64,000 bases of DNA from Strigops habroptila (taxonomy: Eukaryota > Chordata > Aves > Psittaciformes > Psittacidae), in the NCBI RefSeq assembly GCF_004027225.2, contig NC_044284.2, forward strand, positions 42,022,420 through 42,086,419, in the 5' to 3' direction. This document shows positions 39,501 through 51,833 of this stretch, piece by piece; the stretch's first letter is position 1, and the number at the start of each line of letters is the position of its first letter. Below the pieces are notes generated by a model. That model saw nothing but the letters and a program-made list of their open reading frames with translations. It made no database searches and was not told the origin of the DNA. The position numbers and the translations under genes were made by a program.

Positions 39501-40271
39501 TTGCTCTGTTTCCGCAGGGGTCTGCTGCTGCTCTGGGATTCCATTATTTTATGCTTAACGAACTATCACGCGAAGCCTGCTACTGTCGCTTCCACTTCTC
39601 ATTTCTGACTTCGTGCCCTTGTCATATTTACAGTGATCCATGCCACAGGGGCTTTGAACTTCTCTGGGGTTGCGTTTGCTCTTCCTTTGCGACTTTTCCT
39701 GGGTCTGTGCCAGCATCTCTCTTTTCTAGTACTGTGCTGCAAGGAGCTTGTTCGAGGGTGTGCTTCACAACTTCCTGGTCCAAGAGGTTTTCCCTGGTGC
39801 CAAGAAAGTGCTTCTTCAGACTGCTGTGATGTTTGGCAGATACATCCCCACAGGTGAAGTCATCCTTTGGAATGTTTTCATGAGATCCTGTTACCTCTGT
39901 GATCTCTCTGGAAGATGCTCAGTCATGTAGGTCCTGTGACTGTAAAATGCCAGTTACATGAAGCTGGCTGCCTCCCACAGTGGTCACTGCTTTGGGAATT
40001 CAGGTGACCTGCATGCTGTAAAGCCTGCCTTTAGCTCACCTACAAGCCTGCAGCCATGGTCAACTTCTGGTGTGACCTGAAGGGGCTTGAAGAAGAACTG
40101 GAAAGATCAACCACCCTTGACCTGGAGTGACAATCCTAGCAAATCTCTAATGACACTATGCATCATTTGATGTCCTCTGACATATGGTCATTCAAAATTT
40201 ATCCAGAATCCAGATATATGGTACCTGTACAGGCCTGATCCCAAGGTAATTCAGATTTATAGTTAATTTAC

Positions 40272-40478
40272 CTCCAGAGCTTGCTGTTCTCTACCACTGT
40301 TTGCAATTAAAGCTGGAAGGAAATTGTTAGTAACAGACATTTGGCATGCAATGTTATGCTCACTATGCTGGGCTGCCTGCCTGCTTGTTTGAGGGTCCAC
40401 CAGAAAACACACTTGGTCCAGCACAAGGTAACTGTCTGGGGAGGAAGAAATTCCGACTGACATAGATACCTTCCTAAA
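40272..40478 (-). other. Candidate unrecognised coding exon
   Basis: 207 bp open in phase 0 between a good acceptor (TTTGTTTTGCAG) and a good donor (GGAG/GTAAAT). It would encode 69 residues starting FRKVSMSVGISSSPDSYLVL and ending GREQQALE. I recognise no protein family. Its end phase fits the phase-0 start of the RGS8 alternative exon at 36545 and the exon candidate just upstream at 40623-40670. A chance open frame with chance splice motifs remains possible. Confidence 0.25.
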
Positions 40479-40622
40479 CTGCAAAACAAATCACAGACTT
40501 ATCTTACTTGTGAAGAAAGACACAAGAACAGATCCCCCTCCTAAAAAGGAGCTACAGTAACATTAGGAAATATCCAGACATGTAGCTCAGAGTGTCTTTC
40601 AGGGGTTATTTTTTCTATTCAC

Positions 40623-40670
40623 CTTAAATCTCAAATCACTCTCCACATCAGGCCTGGCAAGCATGAGATC
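40623..40670 (-). other. Candidate unrecognised small coding exon
   Basis: 48 bp between acceptor CACCTTTCAG and donor AAG/GTGAAT, open in phase 0 with 16 codons, DLMLARPDVESDLRFK. It lies 144 bp upstream, in transcript sense, of the 40272-40478 candidate and is phase-compatible with it. No family was recognised. Confidence 0.22.
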
Positions 40671-43295
40671 CTGAAAGGTGAAACAAGGAGAGATGAGTTT
40701 CAGGGGTAGGTGAGGAAATCAAGCAGCAGATATACCGGATGGGGGATTGATAAAAGAAGCCACTTCACATGTGCTAACAAGTGCAGGAAAGAGGAGACAC
40801 CCACTGAGTTGAACTCCCCTTGAAAATAAAAGACTGTGTTTAAAAATAAAAGTGAATTACATAAAGTGTGATCCACAGTTCTGTCTCTGGCTTAGCTTGA
40901 GAGCATGGCAGCTATTTAAATTCTCCCCTGCGTCAATGATAAAAGTGTCTCCTGGACATGTTTGTGGCTCTCAGGCACTGCGATTGCTGCAGCAGAACAG
41001 ATGCCTCTGCTGTGAGATGGCTCCCGGCCCCAGCCTGGCTGCTCCCCGCTCCCTTCCCAGTTCCTCCAGGCAGGTAGCATGCAAAACCAGCAGCTAAGCA
41101 GTGTGGGGGGCTCAGGGCTGAGAGGGCCAACATGCAAGACAGGAATCAAAGGGAAGAATTTCCCCTCTAAAGCACTTTATTACAATTTCATAATTGTTCT
41201 CTGAGGAAACATGCTCCCGTGCCCAGAAGCAGTTACATGCAAAGAAGCAGGTCGGTGCCTCTGCATGTGCGTTGGAGAGGATGCTGTTCGTGTGGAGCAG
41301 GGAGGCAGAAAGGATTGGGCTTGACATAGAATTGCTCTGTGCAGCCTTGGAGTCCTCCCAGCTTTCGGCATCGCTGCTGCTATCAATATGGCAGCATCTG
41401 TAACGCAGTTGGTGTGTGTGGTTGGGAAGCCAAGACAGATCCACCCTGATAGACAGACCTTCACAAAGATCCCCTCCTGCAGATGCTCTGTCCCTTCTAT
41501 GTTTTGATTGAGATCTGATGCTTGACACAGGCCAGGGAGTGAGGCTTGCTGACAGATGGGGTTAATTTGCTGCTGAGAGATGATTCAAGGTGCCTGCAAG
41601 TAGCCTGCATTTTGCAAGCTGAATACTGCAAACTAGTCGTTTATTGGATGTTAGAAATCAGCCCCAAGATCTCAGAGTTGCAGTCATAAATCCATTTATG
41701 ATGGACAAGGTCTATGCTTCTTTGCTCCTCACCGTTATTTCAAAAACTCAGGCTCACAAGGCATCCAGGTCCCACAGCAAGGATTTACTGGGGCTATTAA
41801 CCACTATACAGATACACAGCCTGGCTCCAGGAGGTCATTCCCACTGAGCACGTGCTTAACTTTAAATGTGTGAGCAGTTGAATGGATATTTGTACGATGA
41901 AATACAAACAGAGTTAACTGCATGGTTGACTTGGAATTTCTCTTTCATCTCTGGAGGCTGCTGCTCTAGCCTTAATTAAAACATAAATGAATTGATTTAG
42001 ATGGGCTCATCCTCTTTCTCCAGCAGACGGAGATTCTTTCATAAAAATGCCTGCTGCAACCAGCACCAATCTCTCCTCAGGAGACTGGCCTGCAATCATT
42101 ACCTGTGTCCTGCCAGTCTAGATAGAGATGCACACTGAGCTCTGCCAGCTCCTGCACCAGTCCAGCCCTAGGGACTGGGCAATGTTTCTAGAGCCACATG
42201 GAAGGACTGCAAGGCAAGAGCCAGGCTTGTTCTGCCAGTGCAGGCCGTGCTGCTTCAGAGGAGCTTGGGACTGCAGGAACAAGTGATCCTCAGAGAAGGG
42301 CAGCACAACAGGACAGCGAAAGCACAGCACTTTATGCAATACATACACTCCCCAGGAGAGGGAATGCAACTGTGCTCCTCTGGGAACTGGGTGCAGCGAT
42401 AATCGGCCACAAAGAGAAGATGCTAGCACAATGGGTGCCCTGTATATCTTAGCTGTGCCAAATTACTAGCCTATTTTCCCCACCCATCAAATGATGGCAA
42501 AGAGATGACCCTTGCTGCTGCAGCAATCTCCGTGAGTTACAGCATCCCTGCAATCAGGGCTGCAGAATAAGGAGTCCCATGCGTTAACCCCCCAGTCTTC
42601 CCCCAAAGAGTGCACATGCTCTTGCCATCTGCAAGTTTTTGCTACAGGCTCTGCTCAATGCAGTTCTCTCGCTCTCCAACATGTTCTCTTTTTGCTCCGA
42701 TTACTCTTATTTTTAACTAGCTCAGCCCCGGCATTAACCCCAGTATTAGTCACAATGTCACAGATGATACCCAAATATTCAAAGGAAATACAATCCACCA
42801 TTTTAAAACAACAATAATAGTGAAGGCGGGGGGGGGGAGGGGGAATCAATGAAAAGATGATGAAGATCGCAGAGCTGCAGGCACCAGCTTAGGCTGATGT
42901 TTTCTCTCAGCATCAAAGGCCCACTGCTAATCCCATTGAAACGGAGATCACCCTAGAATGAGTCCTGTGTCTCCTTTATCAGCCCAGTCAGGTCTGGGCT
43001 GGGCTTAACTTATGAAATATGCTGCTCTCTTTCTCTGCCTGCTAATTAGAATCAGTGTTTGTGTCCCTTTGACCATTCATAAGACGCCACGGGAAGATTA
43101 ACGCACCGGGAAAAGCACTGTCATGACATTAATAGGGGTGACATCTGAGTAGCACCCTTCCTCTCCCATTTTGCCTGTGGAGCCATCCTTCCCCCCGAAA
43201 ACTGGGGCAAGTAAAAACCCCTCCCCCAGGGACTCATAATCAAGCAAAGGACCACAGGGCCTTTCATCACCTACCAAGGCTCTCCTAGCTCTTAC

Positions 43296-43353
43296 CTGTC
43301 TTGCAGCTGGCAGCGGGGTGGTGGCTACGTGGCTTTTGGTGCTTGATGGACAT
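43296..43353 (-). other. Candidate 5' exon with a strong splice donor
   Basis: The minus strand reads CAAGACAG/GTAAGAG, a near-ideal donor. It is preceded by an ATG at 43353 in fair context, open for 19 codons (MSIKHQKPRSHHPAASCKT) and ending in phase 1. That phase does not fit the phase-0 RGS8 alternative exon, so if real it is more likely untranslated or belongs to another transcript. Confidence 0.15.
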
Positions 43354-46300
43354 AGCTGGTTGGGACCCTGAGGAACAGTGTCTGCAGACTCCTGGTGCAT
43401 CGGGGAGGGTGAAGGACCCAGCCCGGCCACAGTTATCTCTGGAGGAGCAGCAGCACTGTGCCACTTTTCCTGGCTCCCTAGCCCTGTGTCTCATGAAAAG
43501 AACAAGAGCTGGTGGAAGGAGGGGGGTTACGAAAGAGAGGGAAGGGGGAGAAGGAAGAATGAGGGCGTGCACTCTCGCAAACACATACACACAGAGCAGA
43601 CAGACGCTTGTATAGGATGGCACTGCCTGACTTGCTCTCATTATTGCTGCAGGCTGGCTGCTGCCCGCAGAGAACTTGCCAGCATCTGCTGCTGGCTAGG
43701 GGCACGGTGGGGAAAAGAGACAGGGAAGAGATTAGGACCTCACAGACCATTAGAGCAAGGAAAACTACCACTTAGGCACCAGGGGCTTTGTTGTCTGTCT
43801 TTGCTTTTACCTGGGAGGGGGAATGCCATACCAGAGGGCTAGAAGGGATTGCAGTGATAGAGAGTTCAGCTTTTCCTTGATGACTCCTTTCTTCCTTTCA
43901 ACATAAAAAGAACCCCAACCCCAGACCTCCTCAGCTGCACTGAGGGATGGTGTAAGGCTAGCCTGACCCAGAGTTTTTGAAGATAGTATTGCAGCAAGAT
44001 GGACAGAAAGTGGGTTGCACATACCCAAAACACCAGCATCACATAAAGCTCAGACTTCCCCTCTCATTCCCATTATCCAGGTCATGTCAATACAGGTCCA
44101 AAGGCCTGGCAGGAGTGTTGGAGGGTGTGGAAAGACACTCAAGCCATAATACCTCCCCTATGCATGTTGCACAGGAAGCTGTGTGCAGAGCTGCCTGCAG
44201 TCCCTGACACTGCTGATCTGCTGCAATGACAGACCCAAAATGCCAGGGATTCAGAGACAGTGTAATCCTCCCCGAAGGGGCACCTATTCCTCACTCCACA
44301 GATTTTTACAATGTGCTTTTCTAAAGCATCACATGCTTAGAAGGAGGTACCCCTTTGAAAGGAAGTGAGAGATTTAGCTCTGATTCCTTTTTCAGCTTTG
44401 TGAAAGATCCCACACCTCCTCCCCCCTTCTTCCTTAGTAGCTTACCACTCAGAGGAACTGGGTCTTGCCTGGGGTGCTCAGTTTGGTCAGAAGGATTAAA
44501 ATGAAAGCAAAGTCAGATACTTAAGGTACTATACACTCCCCTGAAACAACCAAGTCACCTGTTCACTGCAGCTCCCTACTCTAGCATCTCCCATTAGTGA
44601 TTTCAGAGACACGTAGATACCTAGCCACAAGGCTGCTGTTAACAAAAATCAGTGGGATGGCAGGCATTGAATTACAAGCACAGAAAGTCTCCTAGTCAAT
44701 ATTCCTTACAGCAGTTAACCTGAGAGTACACCACATTGCCAAGTCCATCTTTAAGTGACTGTGTCCAATAGTACACCTTAAAGACTCACCTGAGATCACA
44801 TGTCTGCAGCAGAGCAGGATAGGACCCAGTCCTACTGAGCCAAAATCCAGTACACAAGCCACCTACCTGCTCAGCTGGCCTCAGGACATTGGTGCCCAGC
44901 TCCAGGAAACATCTCCCTCATGAGTCTCTCTGCCAGGAGCTGTCAGAACATATTTTAAGTCACAGCATGCCATCAGCCCTAGAATAGAAAAGGTCTCATT
45001 GTAGATCCATAGTTACAGATGGTTTCTCTGACTGTAGCAGCAGATACATTGTCTCAGGGGATGATGGTTTCAGGACCTAAAATCAGGAATCCTTATTCCC
45101 ACCACAAGAGGAGTAAGAGGCTGAGATGTGATGCTATGTCAGAATCCTAACCATCTCCCCAGCATGCTGAAACTCCAGCACCACTGGGGAGCTGGATTCC
45201 TTGAGGCTGCTGAAGTAGGGAGTAATATTACTGCAAGGGTGGGCATTTACATCTTTTTTTCAGCTCTGTGCATGTGTATTATATATATCACTAATAAAGC
45301 CTCCGGGAGTCTCAGTGGGTGCACGTCAGCTTTCTTACACCCCAAGGCTGGAAGATTTCCAAATTACATCCACTCTCTATAGGGCTGTTTTTAATGCAGA
45401 TATGTTGTAGCTCAAGCTCCTAGTTGAAGGCAGGGTGGGCATGAACCATCTTTGGGGAAAATAATACCCACATCTGTGGCTTCTGGAGAGTGAGGAGCTA
45501 TCTGCTCTGTGCCCCAAAGCATGCAGCTAACCTTTCAGTTTCCAGGACGCCATGCAGCCTGCCAGGAAGGCAGACCCTCCAGCATCCTTGCAGCCATACG
45601 GCTGGGGTCTGACTTTCCCAGGGGGAAAAAGGACAAGGCATCTCAGATGATTTGCAGCACAGCGTCCAGGACTTTGCAGAGTCATGTCACTCACAAAGAG
45701 ACACTGTCAGTGCCACTGTCCATCACCACTGTAAAGGCTTTATACCATCAGGGATGGCTTCTCCCTGGGTGATCCAGGATTTCCAGCTGCATGTGAAAAA
45801 TCAGAGGGTTTGTTTTGTATGTATGCAAAAGCCTAAACTTAGCAAGATTATTTTGTGAGGGGAAAATAGGCCATATTTATGTAACTGTGAAAAGCTGCAG
45901 TGAAGGCTACGGATCCAATGGGAGAGGAGTGTATGTTCAGAGCTAATGACAAACACTGCTATGCACTCAGCTTTGCTGAGAGCTCCAGTAACTGCATATT
46001 CATCACCCTGCACCCCAGAGAAACAGCTTTGAGGCTTTACAGGCTAAGAATAGAGGTCTTGTTGTGTTCGCTGCTCCATGACCCTTTTTTTGTCTGGAAT
46101 TAGAGGCACCAGGGTGTGGAAGCCCAGCTGAACCAGCGCTGCAAATGGCAGCATCCATGCACGCCTATGAGCAGTGCAGGGCCGTTGGCTCAGCAGGGGT
46201 GGAGGGCACTGAATAAAGTGCAAATTCATTCACAGTCATACAGGATGGCATTAGTGCTGGCCCTTTGCTCACAGAGACATCCCCTGTGGTGGATGGGGCA

Positions 46301-47344
46301 CTCACAAAACACAGCTTCCTTGTGCATAAACAAAACCTAAGCATCTTACAAAGCAGGCAGCTGGGGCAGTGCCATTACTGAAATTAGCAGCTCATCCTGG
46401 CTGTGAAATCTGATGGCTTGGTTCCACCTCAGGAACCCTGGCACCTGCAGGGACAGACAGCTTCACCAGCATCTGCTTGCCAGTGACATTTGTCTCCCCT
46501 TCCCCTCACACACACATGTGCTACCCTACTTAAACCAGGTTGTGAATCCAGTAATACCCAGCCTGGAAATACAAATCTCAGAGCTAGTCACCCAGGTGTT
46601 TTTCAGACACCCCTCACCTTTAAGAGGTCTTTTAGCTCCAGAAACCATCATGTGGCAGTGCCGGCACTGGTGGGAAACAACATGATGCTGCTACTTGTCT
46701 GATTTTGAATGTGTGAACCTGGGAGTCTGGGAAAGCCCTTTATTGGCTGAATGGGTCTTGAAAACGGCAGAAAAGGTAAGTAAATTCACTCCTATGAGGA
46801 AATGAAGGGATAAAGCACCAAACTGTGGATGCTTCTGTAGCCTCTGGCTCCATTAGTCTCCAGTCCCTGGGGCCATGTTCCTGAACACCCATGTGAAAAC
46901 ACCAAGGGATGAGACTTCCAGAAAGGATGGTAACCCAGGGCTTTGGATGTCTGTAAGCAAAGTCCAAGCCAGGGGCAGTACTGAACAAAGGCATTGACCG
47001 CAGACAGCTGTATTGTAACTTCTGTGTGTCTGGGAGGTAAGGGAGACCACCACATCACAGGGGACCAACAGACCCAAGGCCTCAAACAGTATCATGTTGT
47101 TTCCGAATAAACGGAGACAGAAATAAGGAAATAAGTTTTCTGAAACACACAAGAAAAAGCTCTACAAAATAGATTAATCTCCTTAGGGAAAGCATAGTCT
47201 CTGGAGAAGGTCTTTCTTGCTAGAACATTGCATAACAACTCTTTAAGGAAAGGACTATTGAGATAACCTGTCTCTCTCCCCTAAAATAAACGGCCCTGGG
47301 AGCAATACTCTTGGTAAAGCATTTCTGGAGAAAAAGGTTTTTTT

Positions 47345-47375
47345 AAAAAAAAAAAAAAAAGAAGAAGAAGAAGAA
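47345..47375. repeat. A16 tract followed by (GAA)5
   Basis: An A run at 47345-47360 directly followed by five GAA units. A simple microsatellite with no element attached. Confidence 0.85.
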
Positions 47376-49379
47376 AAGTATTACTTCTGCATTTATCCTT
47401 GCCGCAGCAGCAACACACAGAGCTCAGAGGTGAGCCATCATCTTCCAATGCTCCTTCCTAAACACAACAGAGAAGGATATAACAACGTTCCTGCTGCTCT
47501 CTCATTTCCCTCAGCTGTAGCTCACTGCTTACTCAAACTAACCCGCTGTGAGCAGCAACTCTGCAGAATGTGGTTTGGAGTTGTATTCTGGCTTTGTGGT
47601 GCACAACAACAGGGGACTTCCCATCTGCTGCTGTTTGTTTAGCCCTTGCATTGCTAAACTAACATCTGGCAAAACTGATGGGCCTCCATTTAAAGAGTAG
47701 TGCACTTGGAGAGGAGATGTGTGTCTTTACCCTCTGTGGAAGATGGTATGACCAAGTACTATTTTGCAAAGAACAAGAGGCCCAAGCACCAAGTCATCCC
47801 TCTCCACTGGCCACACTTGCATTTAGATGCTCTCATGACACTGGGCAAGATATATAAACACAGTCCAGACATTTTGACCCTGAGAACTGGCTCCCATGCC
47901 TGGAAAACCACATGCCAGCTCTGACTAAGCACATGCAGATTAATTTGTCTTTCAGATTTCTATTAGTGCAGCCCAGGAAAACATGGAGCCATGTTGCGAG
48001 GCAGCTGAAAGTCCCTTATAAGTAGCCATGAGCTGGGAAGATCTGTCCCCTATGGGACAAATCCAGCAGGCAAGGCAGCCCCCATAATCAATGCTAGTGG
48101 TGAGACAGGACTGGCTCTGGTGCTTGAGGTTGACTCTTAGCCTCCTCCCTCCCTGCCAGCCTAACCCATCACTTGTCTGACATCAACAGTGCTACCTGCT
48201 TAGCTTTCACCGACACTGCCTCCAAGACTGGGAACAGTGTAATCCTCTCTCTCTAACTTTCCACCACTTCTCCAACGGGTTCAGCAGTGTCCAAGGGCCT
48301 AATGCCTAACTTCAATGCAGCCCAGCTCCCTAAAATAGGGAGAAATTGCCAAGTGAAAAAAAAATAAAAATATGTAAACCAGTTATGCCAGATAAGACAA
48401 AGTTACAGAATTGTTGCAGCAGGGAAAGTCAGGAGCTCAAAGATTCAAGGGGAAAAACATCAATATTGAAAATTCTATAGGAAATACTCATGGAGGCAGA
48501 AGACAGCAACTGAGCGCCACTAAGGATCAGCTGCAGAGAGTACTGGAGACCAACCTTTCTGCTTCTGGCAATGCCTATGTGGCCAGCAAAGGCTCTTTGG
48601 ATGTCTTAGGAAAAGGAGGGTAGAAGCATACTAACACCTGATGTAGCAGCTTGTACTAATGCTTGGTCTACCAGCTTGTTAAAACCTATGTTCCCCACTT
48701 TGTGTTAAAGCCATAAAGCTGTATTTATTAGTCAAGTTGTGTATATCCTGCTTGCAATCTCCTTCTGCATGACTAAAAGTGTCCAAACAAGGTGACCCAC
48801 AGAAAGTAGGTTATATTTCAGGGTTTTCCCATCATCTGCCTTTGCAAATATGCTATTTGCCTGACAGCAGGCAGATGAAGACCCACAGTCTCATGGGCAA
48901 GTGAAGTTGGTCCAGACCCAGATGATCCTGAGCTCAGACTGCCTACAAAGGCAGCATGGATGCAAGTTCCAGGAATCCTGTGGACTTCAGGGAGCACCCA
49001 GAATATTCAACAAAGGTATGATGTAAACAGCCCGTCTGCTCTTAAAAAAAATCCAGTATTAACTGTCAAAACACACTGGCATAAGAGGTCAACTCTGCAT
49101 GGGCTAGGAATTGAGCTTTAGGAGTGCACCGCATGCAACACCAAAAAGAGAACCCAAGTTGTTCACCCGGTCAACTCTCTGATATCAGTCTCTGCCTTCC
49201 CTGCTTGCAGGCAGGAGGAAACAGCTTTTCTGTATCAAAGAGAATCATTTGACACCCAAGTCACGAGGCAGCAAGCAAACAGCAGTGCTTTTTGTCAGTC
49301 CAGAAGCACAGACTGAGAATTATGGCAGCATGCAGGTTCTCTTCAAGAGCACAGCTGCAAACCCAAAAATCAGGTATTA

Positions 49380-50560
49380 TAGCTAAGACCACACCATGCT
49401 GAGCAGAAAGAAGAGACAGTTACGCCTGTTTTGCTTTCTGCATAACTGTTTACACCCCAGCATGGTATTTGCTTTTTCACAATAGGACAAGTTTGTTGAC
49501 TCATGTTTAGCTTGTGACCCAGTATAAACACCAGCAGTTTCTGCTGTCAGAACAGACGGCATCTGCTGCTGTCTACAGAGCTGGGTTTTTTCTCCTAAAT
49601 ACAGAAACTCGCATTTATCTGTACTGCATGGCATCCTAGTTTTTCCATGATCATTTCTGCATTTGTCAAGATTTGAATTCCAGCCATACCTCTCTTCAAT
49701 AGCCTACAGATTCTTCAAATCTGTAATAGTTTGTTAATAAATATATTAAACCACATTTCTATTCACCATCCAAGATTGAAAGAAATGTTCCTTGGACAAG
49801 CATCTCAAAATACACATTTAAGTTCCCCCCTCCCCAGGTAGAATCATCCAACCATTCTGTACCCAGTTTCATCTAGAGTCACATCAGGTATGACTATGCC
49901 AGAAAGACTCTGTATTTGTCATGTACTGCCTCTCCCCTAGCCGTAAGACATTTTCAGTAAGACCTTTTAATCTTGTCATAGGACGATATTACTTTGGTTT
50001 GAGCTGACTTTCCACAAAAAACCATCAAACTTAAAAGCAGCCTGGAAAATGCTGGATGTTTCAGATTGTTGTGTTTAGTTTGGTTTGGGTTTTTTTTTTA
50101 ATGTAAATGAAAATTAAACTGATCTGTAGTTACCCTGGTCCTCTTTTTCTTCCTTCTAGAGACAGGTACTGCACATTTATGGCAGTCAAGTTCTCCACCT
50201 ATCTACCATAATTTGCAAAAAATCCCCACAAATTATTCTGAAATCACTTCAGCTAACTTATTATCAAAATTCCTGACACCCAGACAGCTTGAGACCATCT
50301 GATTTCCCAAGAGCCCTCTTGAATGTATTTTTTTCCCTCTATTCTAAGCAGAGATGTCACTATTTGTCATTATCACCAGCAGTGCTACTCAGCACTTCTT
50401 TCTTTTGAACTTTCTAACAATGCCTAGCATGAAGAAATAAAGCACTAAGCATTTCAGCCTTCTTGACATATTTTGAATAGGTCGTTCTGTTCTCATGATT
50501 ATCCTACATGTACATTAATAGTATGAGGAGGACCGAGGAAAGTGCTGACCTGCTCATTTG
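49380..50560 (-). mobile_element. Decayed CR1/L3-like LINE fragment
   Basis: Old non-LTR retrotransposon remnant with its sense on the minus strand. On the plus strand, segments resemble the antisense of widespread amniote CR1/L3 copies in the right order. These are a TTTGTCAAGATTTGAATTCC segment near 49.66 kb, a CTGATCTGTAGTTACCCTGG segment near 50.12 kb, and a GAAATAAAGCACTAAGCATT segment near 50.44 kb. At the 3' end of the sense strand, a short open stretch includes DKCEFLYLG and CEKANTMLGC, which resemble the end of CR1 reverse transcriptase. No intact domain remains. Borders are approximate. Confidence 0.5.
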
Positions 50561-51817
50561 TTGTGCTTACCAGGACTACTGAAAGGAAGGGTTGTCACAG
50601 TCATAACAACTATTTCTTATGTTAAGGGATCATGACAAAGCAAAGAAGCATTTGTCCTGCAGACTTCAAGATATAAACTAATCTCACAATTACAAAGGGA
50701 GAAGTGTGGTTATTCATTTAGTAGTGGCACTTTAGGTCACTGTAACCAAAAGCTCACTCCCATTGCTCAAGAGGCAAGCCCTGAGTTAGGCAGCCTGCAA
50801 GAAATCAAGCTGTAATACTGAGAGAGAAACCGGGGAGGGGGGGGAAGAGCGGGAGGGAGGAATAAAGTCTCATTTGGCCATGCAAGCTATGCAGCACAGT
50901 CCAACTCACCCTCTATCATACATTACATGAAACGTTATAAGTGGCAAATGGCAACTGTTAAGTAGTAACTATTTGTATAGTCTCAGAATGCCCTGAAAAA
51001 AGATTTGGATAAGCACATAGAGCTGCCAGGAGGCACTGCCTCTTGAGGTCCCTGTGCCTGGAACAGGGACCACAGTGACTAAGGGAATCAGAGTCATCTA
51101 CAGAGAGAGAAGAAATCTGAGACATTAGCAAGAGCAATCCTAGATCCAGGGAGGGGAAAAAAAACCCCAGAACAAACCCACAGCAGTTCAAAAGTAAGGT
51201 CAAGTGAAACAAGAGCTGCCAAACAGGTCATAAAAGTATTAAGCTTAATCAGAAACATCCTACTATTCACATAAGAACACAGAATCACGTTCAAGTCCTG
51301 ACTGTTGAAAGCAAGGCAAGTTAAGGTAACTCATCCTCATTGTTTCTTCTTTTATGACACCAGGGTGGACACAGTCTTCAGCAGACTTTGGTGAGACTTC
51401 TCATTCTCAATTTTACTTATCCTCCAGGTATACTTAATAAACAAGCGAACATTATCAATCAACTTCCACATTATATTTTTGGTTTATGAATTTGTTAAAT
51501 GCATAAATACACTCAAATTTCTACAGCAGCATATTATATGATGTCTATTCTCCATAATAAGATGCATAGTATCACAGAAGATACATATAACACACACTGT
51601 GGACCTCCAGCTTTTTAGTTCACACTATTGTGAAAGGCTAAGGAATAAGACAGCAACCTACTTTATGGTTTCAAAGGGAACAGTAACACCTAGGAAAACA
51701 CACAAAAATCTTCTGTGTATCACTAGTTATTTAAAGAACAGCTTCGGTGTTTCCTCCTGTTGTAGGATAGATTCTGATTAACACTTTTCAGTATTTTTAA
51801 ATCTTTTTAAACAGGAG

Positions 51818-51833
51818 CCACAAGGTGGCAGCA
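51818..51833 (+). promoter_or_regulatory. CTCF-like binding motif
   Basis: CCACAAGGTGGCAGCA fits the vertebrate CTCF core CCASYAGRKGGCRSYA at 15 of 16 positions; the mismatch is A for Y at position 5. It lies between RGS8 and DARS2, where an insulator would be plausible. Motif evidence only. Confidence 0.45.

Larger units (their letters stand above)
36546..49379. other. Region upstream of RGS8 without a recognised gene
   Basis: About 13 kb. If RGS8 has upstream exons for its long isoform, they should be here or further right. Splice-flanked open segments at 40272-40478 and 40623-40670 and a strong donor at 43296 are listed separately. There is a G10-A-G5 run at about 42828-42843 and an A16 plus GAA repeat at 47345-47375. 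The rest shows no family motifs. Confidence 0.4.

Noticed and set aside
40510-40543. 11-codon splice-flanked segment between the two candidate exons near 40.5 kb
   Set aside because: It would leave an intron of only about 30 bp before the next exon, too short for vertebrate splicing.
41112-41528. 138-codon minus-strand frame overlapping an AATAAA near 41.18 kb
   Set aside because: The frame runs straight through the poly(A) signal and shows no known motif, so it is not a convincing terminal exon.
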